This document shows, one piece after another, positions 49,187 to 62,391 of a DNA stretch of 64,000 bases. Each line of letters opens with the position of its first letter. Positions within the stretch are counted from its first letter, which is position 1. The notes below the pieces were generated by a model. The model did no database searches, had not been told where the DNA came from, and saw nothing but the letters and a program-made list of their open reading frames with translations. The translations under genes were made by a program, and so were the position numbers. The stretch lies in NCBI GenBank assembly GCA_007644065.1, contig VJWN01000001.1, positions 3,052,340 to 3,116,339 of the forward strand, given 5' to 3'. This DNA is from Margaritispora aquatica. Lineage: Eukaryota > Ascomycota > Leotiomycetes > Helotiales > Discinellaceae.

Positions 49187-51469
49187 TCACATATAGAATC
49201 TATGGTCTGTATCAAACTGTTCAAACTGCATCCAAGTCATAATGTCCGCTGGCGCCGTCCCGAAACCATCGCCATCCATATCAGGAAACGGCACTGGCGC
49301 ACCAATGATGTTGGCATACTCAGCCGCAAGAGCATTCATTCGTGCTACACCCTCAGGACCCTCCACAAGCGGACTGGCCCCATTTTCAATCTTCCTCTGT
49401 GCTTCTAAGCGAAGCTCCTCGAGCATGACACAGTAGCGAGCGACCAACGAGCCGTTTTCGGTCAGTGTTGAGAGATGGTTGTGGCAGCGCATTGCACCGG
49501 AGAAGTAAGTCTGGTATATCTCCGCTTTGGATGATGCTTGCTGTATGGTGTAAACGTAGAGCACAGCGGCAGCGCAGAAGCCGTAATAGCATGTACCCTT
49601 TAAAAGCGTTAGCTGTCCATATGTACTGTGGGATATTGAACAAACCCAGAAAGAACGAAACATTCGACCAGACTCAAACATCAAATCCACCTGATTTACA
49701 ATACACAATGCTGCTTGCAGACAATTGTGAACAATCTCGTCGATTCGAGGTTTAAGGTCGTTGGTGATGAGGTTGTAGCTATGAGATGGCTGCTCGAACC
49801 TGGAGAAGTTCTTGAGTATCAACGGACGGCAAGTCACTAAAATGGCATGCCAATATGTAAAGTTGAGGACTTCGCGCTGCCTTTGATAGATTGCAATTAG
49901 TGGTGATGATTCGAGACTGGTTATTTGTAAGAAACTCGGGACCGCTTGCCTCCATTGCTGGAGGGATTGAAAGTGCTTTTCTGAAAAATCACATTGCTCG
50001 CCGACCGACAGTGTGCGGATACAGTAGAGATCTCTTAACACTAAGCTCAGGATGAGATGAAGTCTGCTTGTGTCAGAACCCATGTATAAGCCCAAGTTAC
50101 CTTCATCCACCTACCTGTAGTATGAAAGAGGAGCGAGCATGACTGAATTATTTCGATCGCTTAGTGGTGGAGGAGGAATAGTCATTAGATCCTGATCTTC
50201 GGCGCCGGATGGTAGCAGCTGGTCTATATCTTCATCATGAAATATTCTTGGCCGTCCTAATGTCAGGCTTAGATGAATATCAAGATGATAAGCGCTCCAG
50301 AACGTCCTCCGGCAAAGATCAAGGTCTATCAAGCTATATCCATGGCTCCCACGTGCTGACCGTTTTCGGTGAAGACCAAGGGCGAGTGCTATGCGGGCTG
50401 CAGAGCCGAATAATGCCCAACAATGATTTATTCGGGATCGCGAGAGAAGCCAAAAACATTGGTAGAGCCGAGCCTGAACACTGACTATACCGACCGCATC
50501 TTGTTCCCTTGCTAGATGATATTCGGCCGCAAGGAAATAGTGAGCACTACAAGTCGTTAATATACTTCAATGGAGAGCTTTGATGGGTATACATGAACAC
50601 GAACCTCTTGTCTGAAGTGTCTTTGTTGTTTTCTATCGGCATATGTTCCTGCGCCATAGCAAATATCATCCAAAGTATAGCACGCCGGGTTGGAGCAGTA
50701 GCAGGATCTCTCATCGATCCCATAGTGTCATGAAATTCTTCAAGCCATTGATCAATAGTTTCTCGCTGAAGCAGCCGATCAATAGGCACAGTAAAGTCAA
50801 AGAACTTCTGTACAAGACGCGAGGCGTCTTCTGTAGTGATCATCACCGAGGGAGTCGGCTCATAATCTGGCAGTGGAGCATCGCCGAGATTGAAGCTGGA
50901 AGAGTTCTCGTGGCTTTGATATAATCGCTCTCGTACACGTACTAGAAATGATACTCCAGATGCTGGTCCCAAGTATTGGCCTTGAGGGTCTGTGATCGCT
51001 TCTGGTGATGAGACATGTCCTGAGGTGGTGTCAGTGGAGATAGAGACGAGGCCGGTATTGGCTGTTGGTTCTGTTTGCCGATTCCATTCCTGTCGCTGAT
51101 CTGACGAGTCAAGTATCGTGGACCTTTCTTGCCTTCTCGTCAAGGACAATCTATCAGATTCCGTTACATGACTCTCACGTCTTCGTTTATGTGGTGTAGT
51201 GTATTGACAGCTAACTAGTTCTCGGGAGCAAAATTCACATGGTTGAGTACCAGTGCAACGGATTTTGCGTCTGACAATGTAGTCAGCAACATGCTTTTCA
51301 TATTTCATATGAGCATTAAGCGGTCTACCGAGAGTTACCTCTTGCAACGATCACAGGCCCTCGCGGTTCGTGGCCTCTTCAATTGTCCATTGTGCGGTAC
51401 TGCTGGAAGAGAAATTGTTGATGAGGAAGACACAGAGTTCAATTTTGCATCCATGCCGGAGCTTTTCAT
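49187..51469 (-). CDS. Zn2Cys6 fungal-specific transcription factor
   Basis: Five exons: 51339-51469, 50605-51270, 50115-50546, 49646-50063 and 49187-49597, coding 685 residues. The zinc cluster is split by the first intron: Cys39-x2-Cys42-x6-Cys49-x5-Cys55-x2-Cys58-x6-Cys65, the canonical spacing, followed by basic HKRRR. The middle homology region contains YFLAAEYHLAREQDAVGIVSVQARLYQ, then GSAARIALALGLHRKRS and CRRTFWSAYHLDIHLSLTLGRPRIF, all typical of the fungal-specific TF domain. It binds DNA as a nuclear regulator. The fourth intron (49598-49645) is 48 nt and free of stops, so its retention adds 16 residues. The gene converges on the glycoside hydrolase, 220 nt apart; regulation of that neighbour is possible but unproven. 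Confidence 0.93.
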
Positions 51470-51990
51470 ATAATGCAGGTGTGTTAAGCTGTTGGGTTTG
51501 TTTTGGGAGCCTGCAGTGAAATCTCACAAATCAGAGGAGAAGTTTGCGGGGAATGCCGAGCTTCCCCAGGTCCGAGTCGGAATACTGGGATGCGTTCACT
51601 TCAGCCTGAATAGGAATTGGTCCGAAGCTCAGATTTGAAACTTTCTCTTGGCACGAAGATGTGAGGTAAAATCTGTTACAGTACATCGCTGCAAGCGATA
51701 AGAAACAACAAACCCAAATACCTCTGGTGCCTGCATGTGATGCTTGACTGATCAAGTATCCAGCAGAGTACATAACGTGATTGGATTTAGATTTCAAACA
51801 GTACCTGTTATACAATTTGGACTTCAGCTCAATGAGCTTGGATACTTGAAGTAGACGAGATTCATTAAAACGAGACTCAAGATATTTGATATCAACTCGA
51901 GCTATTCATTCATCATTGCCGTGAGCCTTGAATACTCCATACTCCTTCCACTGCCTACTTTCATGAAGAAAAAGAATGGTCCCTAGGACT

Positions 51991-52305
51991 TCAAAGACTG
52001 GATTCGGGCATAGTCACCTCATCTGAATCCTCTCCTTTATTCCACGAAACGTTGGAATATCTCATGGAGGGCGAATTGAATATGTAGATCCTCTTCCGCC
52101 CGAAAACGCAGCAGGGAAATATTAGGTTTCCGTCGACAACTTCTCGCTTTGCCCACCAAAGACAGACACTTCCCTCTAGGCATTCTACATTGAAGACATG
52201 AAGCGCAAAAGCCTCGCTGTCCAAGCACGCTCCTTGTTTCTCGACATACAGAAATGGTCCAACAACGAATGTTCTTGAGAAGCAGATGTTTTCAACAAAA
52301 TGCAT
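51991..52305 (-). CDS. Hypothetical protein, 104 residues
   Basis: Single frame from an ATG at 52305. Composition is protein-like (balanced charges, aromatic-rich, five cysteines, for example EGSVCLWWAKREVVDGNLIF and SWNKGEDSDEVTMPESSL) and unlike the low-complexity frames nearby. There is no signal peptide and no family I recognise. It may be a small orphan gene or an exon of a larger one whose other parts I did not find. Confidence 0.35.
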   Translation of the reverse strand: MHFVENICFSRTFVVGPFLYVEKQGACLDSEAFALHVFNVECLEGSVCLWWAKREVVDGNLIFPCCVFGRKRIYIFNSPSMRYSNVSWNKGEDSDEVTMPESSL

Positions 52306-52808
52306 AATATAAGATGAAGTACTTCGGATACTAGCAAGTTGGAAATCTGATTTGCCAACCCAGTTTAATATTTTTCTGTAAGAGCTCGGCTACCGTAAAG
52401 CCTTCGCTCCTATCAGTCCATACATACCTGTCTGTACCTGCTTGAAACCTGTCTTGGAGCACCAAGGTAGTATGAGACTGTGAGAGGGAAAAACATATAT
52501 GTACACCTTACACAGATCTTAGACAGGTGAAGGGGGAAGATTGGCTTGTTGTATAAGCTGCTGCGAGGGCTTGTGTACGATAAAGATATGTAAAGATGTA
52601 TACATACTGTATGTATGCGGTAGGATATAGGATACAGGCTGATATATTGGGGTGAGTAATGTTACACAGAAACGTCATTTGGACACTCACACCGCCCAAT
52701 TGCGGCAGTATTTACGGAATGTCGTACCACATTTCCAATGTTGGTATTTTTCCAATGAGCTTCACCTACAAGGCTTGATGCTTAATGCCAAGGAGAATGT
52801 AAGAAATG

Positions 52809-52853
52809 TATGCGATGTATGCGATGTATGCGATGTATGCGATGTATGCGATG
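52809..52853 (+). repeat. 9-bp tandem repeat (GTATGCGAT x5)
   Basis: Five exact copies. Lies about 440 nt upstream of the histidine kinase start. The frame over it would read Cys-Asp-Val repeats but has no support as a gene. Confidence 0.9.
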
Positions 52854-53290
52854 ATAATTACCGTAGTAATAATTCAAATCTTGCTTGGTCTCTATTGATA
52901 GCAAAAAATTTCAACCTGAGCCCTTCCAAGGTTTGCTTTTGAGCTCTGAGGGAGCTTTCCTCCGCAAACAATCAAAAGTTCGTAGGTTAGTAAGCCACTC
53001 TACGTCATTCCCGGCCACTTGCAGAAGGGCTCATCGCCGATCCACCCACGGCCAGGCTAAGCCTATCAACCCCTAGACAAACATCTGACAGTCTACGGAG
53101 TAAATCAACGAAGGCGGCGGGTGGTCTGCTGGTGACCACGCGAATTTCGAGCAGAGACATCGTTCGAAGTCAACAGCTCAAGCCACCAAGAGATTCGATC
53201 TTGACCCTAGGAAGAGCTTTAGTGATAATCTGCGAGAATCAAAAATGCGCCGATGGCAATAACCTAACAACATAGGTGCTCAATAGGATC

Positions 53291-56200
53291 ATGGACAACA
53301 AGGCGCTGGGGGACGAGCAATTGGATCCTCCTCTGCGGCTTTTCGAGCGCTTGCGACAGATCCCAGGCTATACTTGGGACGATTCGAAAGATGCCTTCCA
53401 CTCAAGTTATGATAATTGGTGAGTCGCAGATGAGGGGTAGCAGGAAGAAGAGCCTCTAATCTCTATTTCCTAGGCAAATATCTGGACAGAAGATTGTAGG
53501 CTCCACAAACTTGAGCAATGGTACCACATCAAAGCCCGATAATGATCATCACACAGATGGACCACCTAGTAATAAGAAAGCTCGACCGCGGAGGAGGACC
53601 CTTAGTGAATCTGGTAGTGATTCCAGCGGATCTCAAGACGAACCCCCAAAGACAAACAACATCGAGGTTGTTGCGCGTATCTCAACGCATGCATTACGGG
53701 AAGAGCGAGCCTGTAAGTATAACATTGGAAGAGAGTTCTTGCCTCATACAAAACTCTGTAATATGCATATGCCTGTAGCGTATTTGGTGGCTACCAATGT
53801 GCTCCATCAAGGTTACATATTGATTTCCTGCTTCAACAAAGCATATGTTAAATCATAATTAGTAGGAGCCTAACTGTGCATTAGTTCATATATGCAAGAA
53901 CCTCATTACCAAAGTCGATCCCGGCGGTAAACACATCATTCGACCGCTGGAGATTATCCGCTTGACAAATGTACAAGGTGACAAAGGTCCAATCATTGTG
54001 TGCATCTTCGAACGACCGACTCCTGGGAAGTTTGGGAACTATATGTCGAGAGTTGTTGATCATGGCCCAGCGTTCTATATGGGCAGGAAGATTGAGGGCA
54101 AACATGCAATTGTACAGGAGGAGTTTTTCCCCAAAGAATTGGTTCCACTCCAAACATTTCTGGATTTCGCCATTGGAGCCACAGAATGCTTGGAGATTCT
54201 CCACCATTCGCAAAGGATTGTTCACGGAGAGATCAGAGGGGATGCATTTCACTACAATGAGGTGACAGGCCAAGTGAAGCTTGTCAACTTTGGTTCAGGG
54301 CTTCGGACGTTCGAACATGGACTCACGAGCAGTGGGTGGTCAACACTATCCAAAGAAATTGGAGCTAAGACGAAGCTCTCATATATGAGCCCGGAGCAGA
54401 CCGGACGCATGCCAGCCGAGCCAGATAGTCGAACTGATATTTACTCATTGGGCATTCTGTTTTGGACGATGCTTACTCAACAACCAGCATACGAGGGCGA
54501 AACTCCAATGGATATCATACAAGGGGTCCTTGGCAGACGGCTACCATCAGTTTCCAGCATCAGAATGGACGTTCCTGACGCAATCAGCAGGATTATACAG
54601 AAAATGACTGCCAAAATCATAGGGGATCGGTATCATTCGGCCAGTGGACTGAGGTACGACTTGACAGAAGTTCGCAGGCTGTTGGGAGCGGGTGATTCTG
54701 CCTCGCTTAAAGTATTTCAGATAGCTTCCAAGGATATTTCTTCATTTTTTATCCTTCCAACAGAAATGATAGGCCGGAGTAAGGAGCACGATGAAGTTGT
54801 CAAGGTTATCGACCGCGTTTCGCGTCGTCATGTCGTTGGTCAAAAGCAGGACGTTTACAGTATATCCTCCGGATCCAGCTTGTCCGATGGCCGGGGCGAT
54901 GGGTTTGACGCAGTGGTTGCCGATGGATCAAGTGACAATACATCGTCAGCTGAGGGACTGTCCATGTCACCTGAGGCTAGTTTGCTGTCAAACAACGTCC
55001 GCCGTTCCATAAGTAGCTCCAATCGTATGAAGTCTACTGTAAACTCTCTTCATAATTCTTACGAGAGCGGCGATAAGTCATCAAAAAGCAATAATTCTGA
55101 GAGTGCAGATGGGTCAAACAAATTCAGTAACCATGAAAGCTCAGACGGCTCAGGGAGATTCAGCAATATGATCAAGCCGTGGGAGAAGAATATTTCTCTT
55201 TCTATGGAATCTGGCAGTATTGCTGGCGATAGTATGAGCTCCAATTCAGAAGCTAAAAGATCAAGTTCAGATGGTGCAGGCAGTCTGACCAGTCAACGCA
55301 ATGCCCAAAAATTTCGGAGAAAGGGACGTTGTGAGGTTGTCAGCATCTCAGGGGCCGCTGGCTTGGGGAAAAGCTGCCTAGTTCAGTCCGTGCAAGTCGA
55401 AGCTCGTCGTAGGGGATATTTCGCAAGTTCGAAATTCGATCAGGCCAAGAAAACACCATTCGGGCCTGTTCTCAAGCTTCTCTCTAGTTTATTCAAGCAG
55501 GTGTTTTCCGAAAGCAATACTGATACACCTTTTCACCAACTTCTCAAGAAGTTCGTGCAACCTGCATGGCCGATGCTTCACAAGGTGCTGGGCCTTCCAG
55601 AATTCCTACTTGGTCCTATGCTGCCAACTCCGAAACCTAGTCATTCAAGTCGATTGTCTGAATCTCATTCACAGCACTCACAACATTCACAGCATTCACA
55701 GTACAACAAAAGTGTTCGAGCGGAGTTTAGGAGAAGGGATTCGTCTCCATCAAGCTCAAGGGCGAGCCTTTACAGCATGGCTCTCGGCGCTCAGAGTTCT
55801 CAAGATTTCCTGCGTGCTGGATCGACCACCAAGTCCATGCGGTTGATGAACACATTTCTTGATGTCCTTCGTGTGTTTACACAACATAAGTTCATCTGTT
55901 TTTGCTTAGACGATTTGCAATTCGCTGACGATGAATCCCTGGACTTAATCACTCAAGTAGTTTCGGCTCGCATGAAGATGGTGCTCATTGTAACCTATAG
56001 ACCAGATGAAGTTCTCCCTGAGCGAATAAGGGGCATTATTGAACCCCCCAATTCAGAGGGTATCAGTTTGAGCCCCACATCCACCCGAAATCTGATTTTA
56101 CTAACGAAATCTTAGAATATGTGAAGGCAGGAGGTGTTGGAATCACTCGGATTACTCTGAAACCTCTTGCCGAGGAGGACATAATTCGTTACGTCGCTAC

Positions 56201-59200
56201 GACGCTTTGTCGACCAGAAGGGGACATTGTCCCGTTAGCCGCCGTCGTTCAGTCAAAGACTGCTGGAAACCCGTTTTACATACGAGAAATGCTGGATAGC
56301 TGTCATCGCAAACAGTGCATCTATTACGACTACAAGGAAAGCGCTTGGTGTTATGATCTCGACAAACTGTTTACACAGTTCGAGACAAAAAGTTACCACG
56401 ACACATTGAACACTGAATTTGTCACCAGTCGTCTCAACGAGCTTCCACCGGCTTCTCGTTCTATACTTGCCTGGGCTTCATTGATCGGCCACTCCTTCTC
56501 CTTTGAGCTCGTACAAAGACTACTGAGTGGTGAATTTGACTACGATGAGAATGCATCACCGACTGGCAACCTTCGGCGCTCGATCTCGCAGCGAAGTGCT
56601 GTTGAAGGTTTACAGGCCACAATTCAAGCTTACATCATCGTTCCCACGGAAGATGATGATCGATTCCGCTTTGCCCATGATCGGTACATGCAAGCAGCTA
56701 TCTCCCTTGGTCAATCCGAGCCTGCAAAAATGCATTTTGTCATCGCACAAACCCTCATGAAGTATTATGCTTCAGATGCAAGATCCAAGACAAACACAGC
56801 TCTGCATATTAGTGCTGCTGTCGGAATCATTAAGGAGAGAGTCATTCATAGGCAATCGTACAGGAAGCTCCTTTATGAATGCGCTCAGAGTGCTGCTGAA
56901 AGCGGAGCAAGATCAACAGCAATTAGACATTATGCAACATGTTTCGCACTGCTTCAGGACAATCCCTGGGATGATGGACTGCCGGATGTATACTATGACG
57001 AAACACTGCAGCTACATACTAGAGCAGCCGAGTGTCATTTGTACATGGGTTCGTATTCGGAGGCGAAACGACTTCTGAAGGGTGTTTTTCAACATGCGAG
57101 GACTGCTGTAGAGAAAGCACCTGCCTGGGTTCTTCAATCCAGAGTGTATGCACAAGAAGGCGACTCTTCTGCAGCATTCAACTCACTAAAATCTTGTCTT
57201 GCAGGGCTAGGTGTTTCAATGGATGATGATCCTACTTTTGAGAAGCTTGATACCGAATTTGAGAGACTGGTGCTCAAAATACAATCTTTTGACCAGGATT
57301 CTTTGGTTAACAGAGGGATGGCTAAAGATTCGAATCTCGCCGCTGTCGGAGCAGTCCTTGCTGAGACCATTGGAACTGCTTTTTGGACAGATAACCTCAT
57401 CTTCTATGCCATGACGTTGATAATGTTAGACACACATCTGACTGTAGGCAACTTTCCACAAGCGGGTATGGCATACTTGTACCTTGCGAAGATATCAATC
57501 ACACGATGTAAATGATTAAGTTTGCCAGCGATATGGGTAACATTGCTCTCGATCTGATGGACAGATGGCGAGACTCTTACACCATGGGCCGGGGTGGCAC
57601 ACTTTATCCGCTGTTTGTAGGCCATATTCAAGTCAGCATCCAGGAGTCGTTACCACAATTGGAGGGAGCTCTTGAATATGCCATACAAGCTGGCGATAGA
57701 ATATCTACCATACTTAATTTCGGATTGGCAGGAACTCTGAAATTCTTTGCATCTGAAAATATTGTAGATCTTGAGGCGTTCTTGCAATATGGGTGTGAAG
57801 AGGTTCCCAACTGGAACAACGACACTCGGGGAGGGACTATGGCCATTGCCGTGAGACAAGTTTGCCGGGCTCTTCAGGGGAAGACTTCAATCGACAATCC
57901 TGAAGAGGTAATGGACGATGAACATCATAACTCAAAGGCTTATAAATTATGGCTCAGGAATTCAATAGCCTATTCAAATCGACCGCTCATTTTCTACGAA
58001 GCACTAGAAGTTGTTCCCCTATATCTCTATGGCTATTTCGATAGAGCCATCGAAGTAGGAGCCCGGACACTGGAGAGTGTTGATGTTATGTGGTCTTCCA
58101 GGAATGGACGTTTCTTGATGTTTATACAGGGTCTATCTTTAGCAGGTCTTATCTGGACACAACTCCACGATCCTGTTCTAGTAATGACCAGGGGTCCGAA
58201 TGGTCAACATGTTGTCAATGGGATCAATGGTCAGCTCAACTCCGAACAGCAAGATGCCAAAAGGAAAATCAACAACTTCAAACGTTTAATCGAAGATTGG
58301 CAAACGGTGAACGAGGTGAACTACTTAGCATGGTCTGAATTACTTGCAGCCCAGCTATCCGAAATGGAAGGCGAGCATGGTGAAGCGCTTGTGCATTATG
58401 AGAAAGCCCTTGACCATGCTGCAGAAAATGATTTTACATTTGAGGAAGCATTGGGCAACCTCTTATTGGCCGAATTTTTCCTAAGGAGTAAATCGCGTCG
58501 AGCTGCTAAGGGAGCACTACGAGAGTCAATTGGACTCTACAGAACCTGGGGCGCCAGCGGAATTGCAAAGCATATTGAGTCAAGCAATAGCCTTTTACTT
58601 CAAGGTTTGACCCACCATGAAAGGACGACAGATGCGGCGGTCCAGACTGATTTTGCTGGAGATTCCGCACCAGCTCAATATCAAAATATGGATGGTGTAG
58701 ATGACGAGCAGCGACAACAAACACGCGATCTGATTACCGAAACAAAGGGCGATAGAATTGGTGCTTGGCAAGGAGGCTCAGCTCGGCCGGCAGCTGGATC
58801 AGGGTTACCAGAGCTTGACATGCTCGATCTAACCTCCATATTGGAGAGCTCGCAGGTCATCTCAAGCGTTCTACAGGTTGATCAACTACTCAAGACAATG
58901 TGTGAATTGATCCTGCAAAACTGTGGTGGCTTGGCAACGTCTGCTGCCATTATCGTGGAGGAAGACGACCCAATTGGATGGAGTATCGCTGCGAGTGGTG
59001 ATCCAGAGAGCGGGGCCCATGCCCATATCCCTGGAATACCTCTTACAGAGAGTGGGCTGGTTGCCGAAGGTGTAATCCTTTATTGTACACGATTTCGAGA
59101 GACTGTCTTTGTGCCCGACCTCATCCGCGACGAGCGTTTTAGTAATGTGACCGAGAGCTGGGCTCTTCGTAACCCAGCTGGCAGGAGCATTATCGCACTG

Positions 59201-61311
59201 CCGATTTGTCATGGAATCAAGCCTCTCTTAGGCGTTCTTTACCTAGAAGGTGCACCTAATGCTTTCACGGATAGGAATCTGACTGTCCTTCAACTCTTGG
59301 TAAACCAGATCGGAATCAGTTATTCGAACGCCTTGACACTCAAGGAAGTGGAGAAAGTATCTGCATTCAACAACTCCATGGTTGATGTGCAAAAAGCTGC
59401 TCTTGCAAAAGCTCTTGCTGCTGAAAAGACGGCAAAGCGGGCACAAGCTGAAGCGCTCCATAACGTTACTCTTGCTGAAGAAGCCGCCAAGGCAAAATCC
59501 ATTTTCCTAGCCAACGTCTCCCATGAATTGAGAACACCACTTAACGGAGTCATTGGTAACTCGGAATTACTTAGGGATAGCGAACTGACCAAAGATCAGG
59601 TCGAGATGGCAGATTCAATTCGAGTCTCCGCCGACTTACTCCTGACAGTCATCAATGATATCTTAGATTTCTCGAAGATGGAAGCAGACAAGATGGAACT
59701 ATATGTTGTCGCCTTCAAAGCCGATGAGATGATGAGAGAAGTGTTTAGGTCGGTGTCTTACAGTAATAGAGACAAGAAGAACGTCAAGAATGTCGAAATT
59801 CTACAGGATATCAGTCTCCCTCAATGTTTAATTTTTGGCGACCCAGTACGGCTACACCAAGTCCTTGGTAATTTAGTGTCAAACAGTCTAAAATTTACGG
59901 AAAATGGATCCATCACCATTGGTGCTCGCACAGACTGGGAAACTGTGGATCAAGTCAAATTGACGTTTTGGGTGAGGGACACAGGCATTGGAATCCCTCC
60001 ACAGCAGCTGGTCAAACTCTTCAAGCCTTTCAGCCAAGCAGATGCAAGCACCGCCCGAAAGTATGGTGGAAGTGGCCTTGGCTTGAGTATTTGCAAGTCG
60101 CTGATTGAATCTATGATGGGCGGCAAGATCGACCTGGTCAGTACTGAAGGTCAAGGGACAACGGCGGTTTTCACAGTCATATTTCCAAAGGCGAAAGAGG
60201 CGGCTGTTGGGGATTGTCAAACGGGTCCAGAATCACCAGCATCAAGACCGGTTGAGCCAGAGCGTTCCACGACGCCTTATTCAGACTTCTCCCATATTCA
60301 GCGTGACCAGTTGCGAATTTGCATCGCTGAAGACAACCCAGTAAACAAGAAAATCGCAGTGCAGTTTATGCATAAGCTAGGATTCAAAACTGTACACGCC
60401 TATGATAATGGGCTAGAAGCCGTAGAGGGAATGAGAGCAAAGTCGAAAGAGGGAACACCCTATCACATTGTCCTGATGGATGTGCAGATGCCAGTTCTTG
60501 ACGGCTATGAAGCGACCAAATTACTGAGGAGAGATCCAGACCCAGCCGTCTCTGGCATTCTAGTCATTGCTATGACCGCAAGTGCTATTCAAGGCGACAG
60601 AGAGAAGTGTCTGGAAAGTGGTATGAATGATTACTTGGCGAAGCCTGTCCGTTCAAACGTGCTAAAGAAGAAGTTGGATCAGTATATTCAACAGGTAAGA
60701 TCCCAATCCTCCCAAGTTTCGTCGCTGCGATTAGAATGCTTCACTTTTAAAGTCTGAATTATTTCACATCAAATGGAGCAGATAAGAACAAGTACATCCA
60801 CAAATGATACCGATGTTAATTACAAGTGTAGCCACCTTCGCCAATACCAAACCTCGAAGAAGAAGCCAAACGAGTGGCTCACAAAGTACTCAAAGAAGTA
60901 AACGGCACGGCAGCGTTAGACACCAGTTACGTTTCAACTCCCACAGGCAACACACCTGAGACATCAACACCCACAAATCTGTCGCCAAGAGTCCCCGGCG
61001 AGCCTTCAGTACAAGCTGGCATGACATTAAGTATTCATGAGCCACAGCCACAGCGCCCATCAAGTCCATTCCGAACAAGCAGCTTTGGAAAAATCAAGAG
61101 TCATGCCATAAACTCAGATTACGCACTTCATGAAGATGACATTAGCCCGACCAGCCTACCAGGAAAACTCAAAGATGCACTCATGGTTGAAAAGGAAGGC
61201 GTTAAGGGCAAAGAGAAAAGAAGTGAAAGTGGTAGCAGGAAAAGTAGCGGGAAATCCGGCAATGAATCCTCCTCTGTGCGATCGGAACGCTCAGGGAGGA
61301 CCGGTACATAG
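53291..61311 (+). CDS. Group X hybrid histidine kinase (Chk1/Mak2-like) with a -1 frameshift
   Basis: Exons: 53291-53418, 53474-53712, 53885-56059, 56116-60694 (with a one-base frame break at 57510-57515) and 60832-61311. The full protein would be about 2533 residues, typical of group X kinases. Domains in order: protein-kinase-like domain (about 130-400), Ser-rich linker, AAA-type ATPase with Walker A GAAGLGKS (about 612), helical region, GAF (about 1745-1925), H-box SHELRTPLNG with phospho-His about 1984, HATPase (NSLKFTENG, DTGIGIPP, GGSGLGLSICK), and receiver (about 2247-2373, LMDVQMP Asp about 2303). The kinase-like part has HGE for HRD and NFG for DFG, so it is a pseudokinase. Group X kinases signal oxidative and wall stress through phosphorelay. 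Codon TGA at 57513 would truncate the protein before GAF. Confidence 0.9.
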
Positions 61312-62391
61312 GAGCAACAGCATAGTGAAAGATAAGCCAAAGGACGTTCTGGTAGACAGAGTGAAGAATCTTGTCGATGCAACGAAATCCAAATCCAAAT
61401 GCGGAGAGCTAGACTCATGATGACATGATAGATGAATCTTTCAGCGGCCGACTCGGACAAAGCGAGCAACGCCAAGAAAAAGATGGACGGAGCATAATAC
61501 ATTACGACAAGCAAAGATAAACCTGAGACTCAGACAGCGAATGAAAAAGAGCGATAGCATGGACGAGGTTGTTAGGCTTTTTGGGGATAGGAAAGTCAGA
61601 CAGATACACGGAGAGGTGGTGCTCATTTTCTCATTAGCGTGGGCGTTGGTCGGGTTATGATTTTGCTTTTGACATTATAAATCTAGTCATTATTACCCTG
61701 GATGCGACGAGTGTGGGCTTCTTAGTGAGCACCTGTATATGATGTGCGAAACACAGGAGGGGTTGGGTTGGAATGAATTGTATTGGATTGTATTGCATCA
61801 GTAGTGGGAAGGGGGAAGGAGGGGTTTAAACTTGATACCCTGAAAGTTTTGGCTGTCAGTTGGATGAGAGAACGTGAGAAAGAGAGGGGCGAACACTACA
61901 TAGAGTGAATAAACGAATGAACGAAAGGACAATATATCTCAATCACCATTCTAGGACATCATCCTTGCTTTGTGAGTTTGGTACAGGCACGTTATCTGTT
62001 TCTTTGCTACTCACTTCTCCATATTCAACAACATCTTCAAGTGGAAAACTCGACTCGGGTCGGATATCGTTGATGCACAGGTGGTTTTTAGAAATCAGGG
62101 TAGCATCTTGAGGTAAGTTGACTGCCTACCTACCTTGAATGATAAGGGATCCCGAGGATGGAAGGCGAGTAAGGTAAGGGTAAGTGAACACAGTCGAAAC
62201 TTCCATTTTTCATGGCATCAGTGAAGTGATCCTGCATGTGGCTGATGCTTCTATCTCTAACTTTGAGATCGAACTTAAACTCCAGCTTAATATATCCATT
62301 GCCCTCACATTCTCTTCGACTATTCAGTTTTTCAATACCGAGTACTGGCTATCTTGAATATCTATACTTTCATTCTTCCTCTTTTATTAAT
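61312..62391. other. Intergenic region between tandem genes
   Basis: 3' flank of the histidine kinase and promoter of the RBR gene. No gene, hairpin or repeat of note was recognised. Confidence 0.55.

Larger units (their letters stand above)
51470..53290. other. Divergent intergenic region with a 9-bp tandem repeat
   Basis: Contains the promoters of the Zn2Cys6 gene and the histidine kinase gene, the frame at 51991-52305 and the tandem repeat at 52809-52853. Nothing else is recognised. Confidence 0.55.

Noticed and set aside
52652..52942. Frame encoding a Cys-Asp-Val repeat
   Set aside because: Produced by the 9-bp tandem repeat; no gene-like sequence on either side.
57512..60757. Separate histidine kinase gene starting at ATG 57512
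   Set aside because: The upstream frame ends exactly here in the same conserved region, so one frameshifted gene is a better reading than two genes. The 3' end also needs a further exon (60832-61311).
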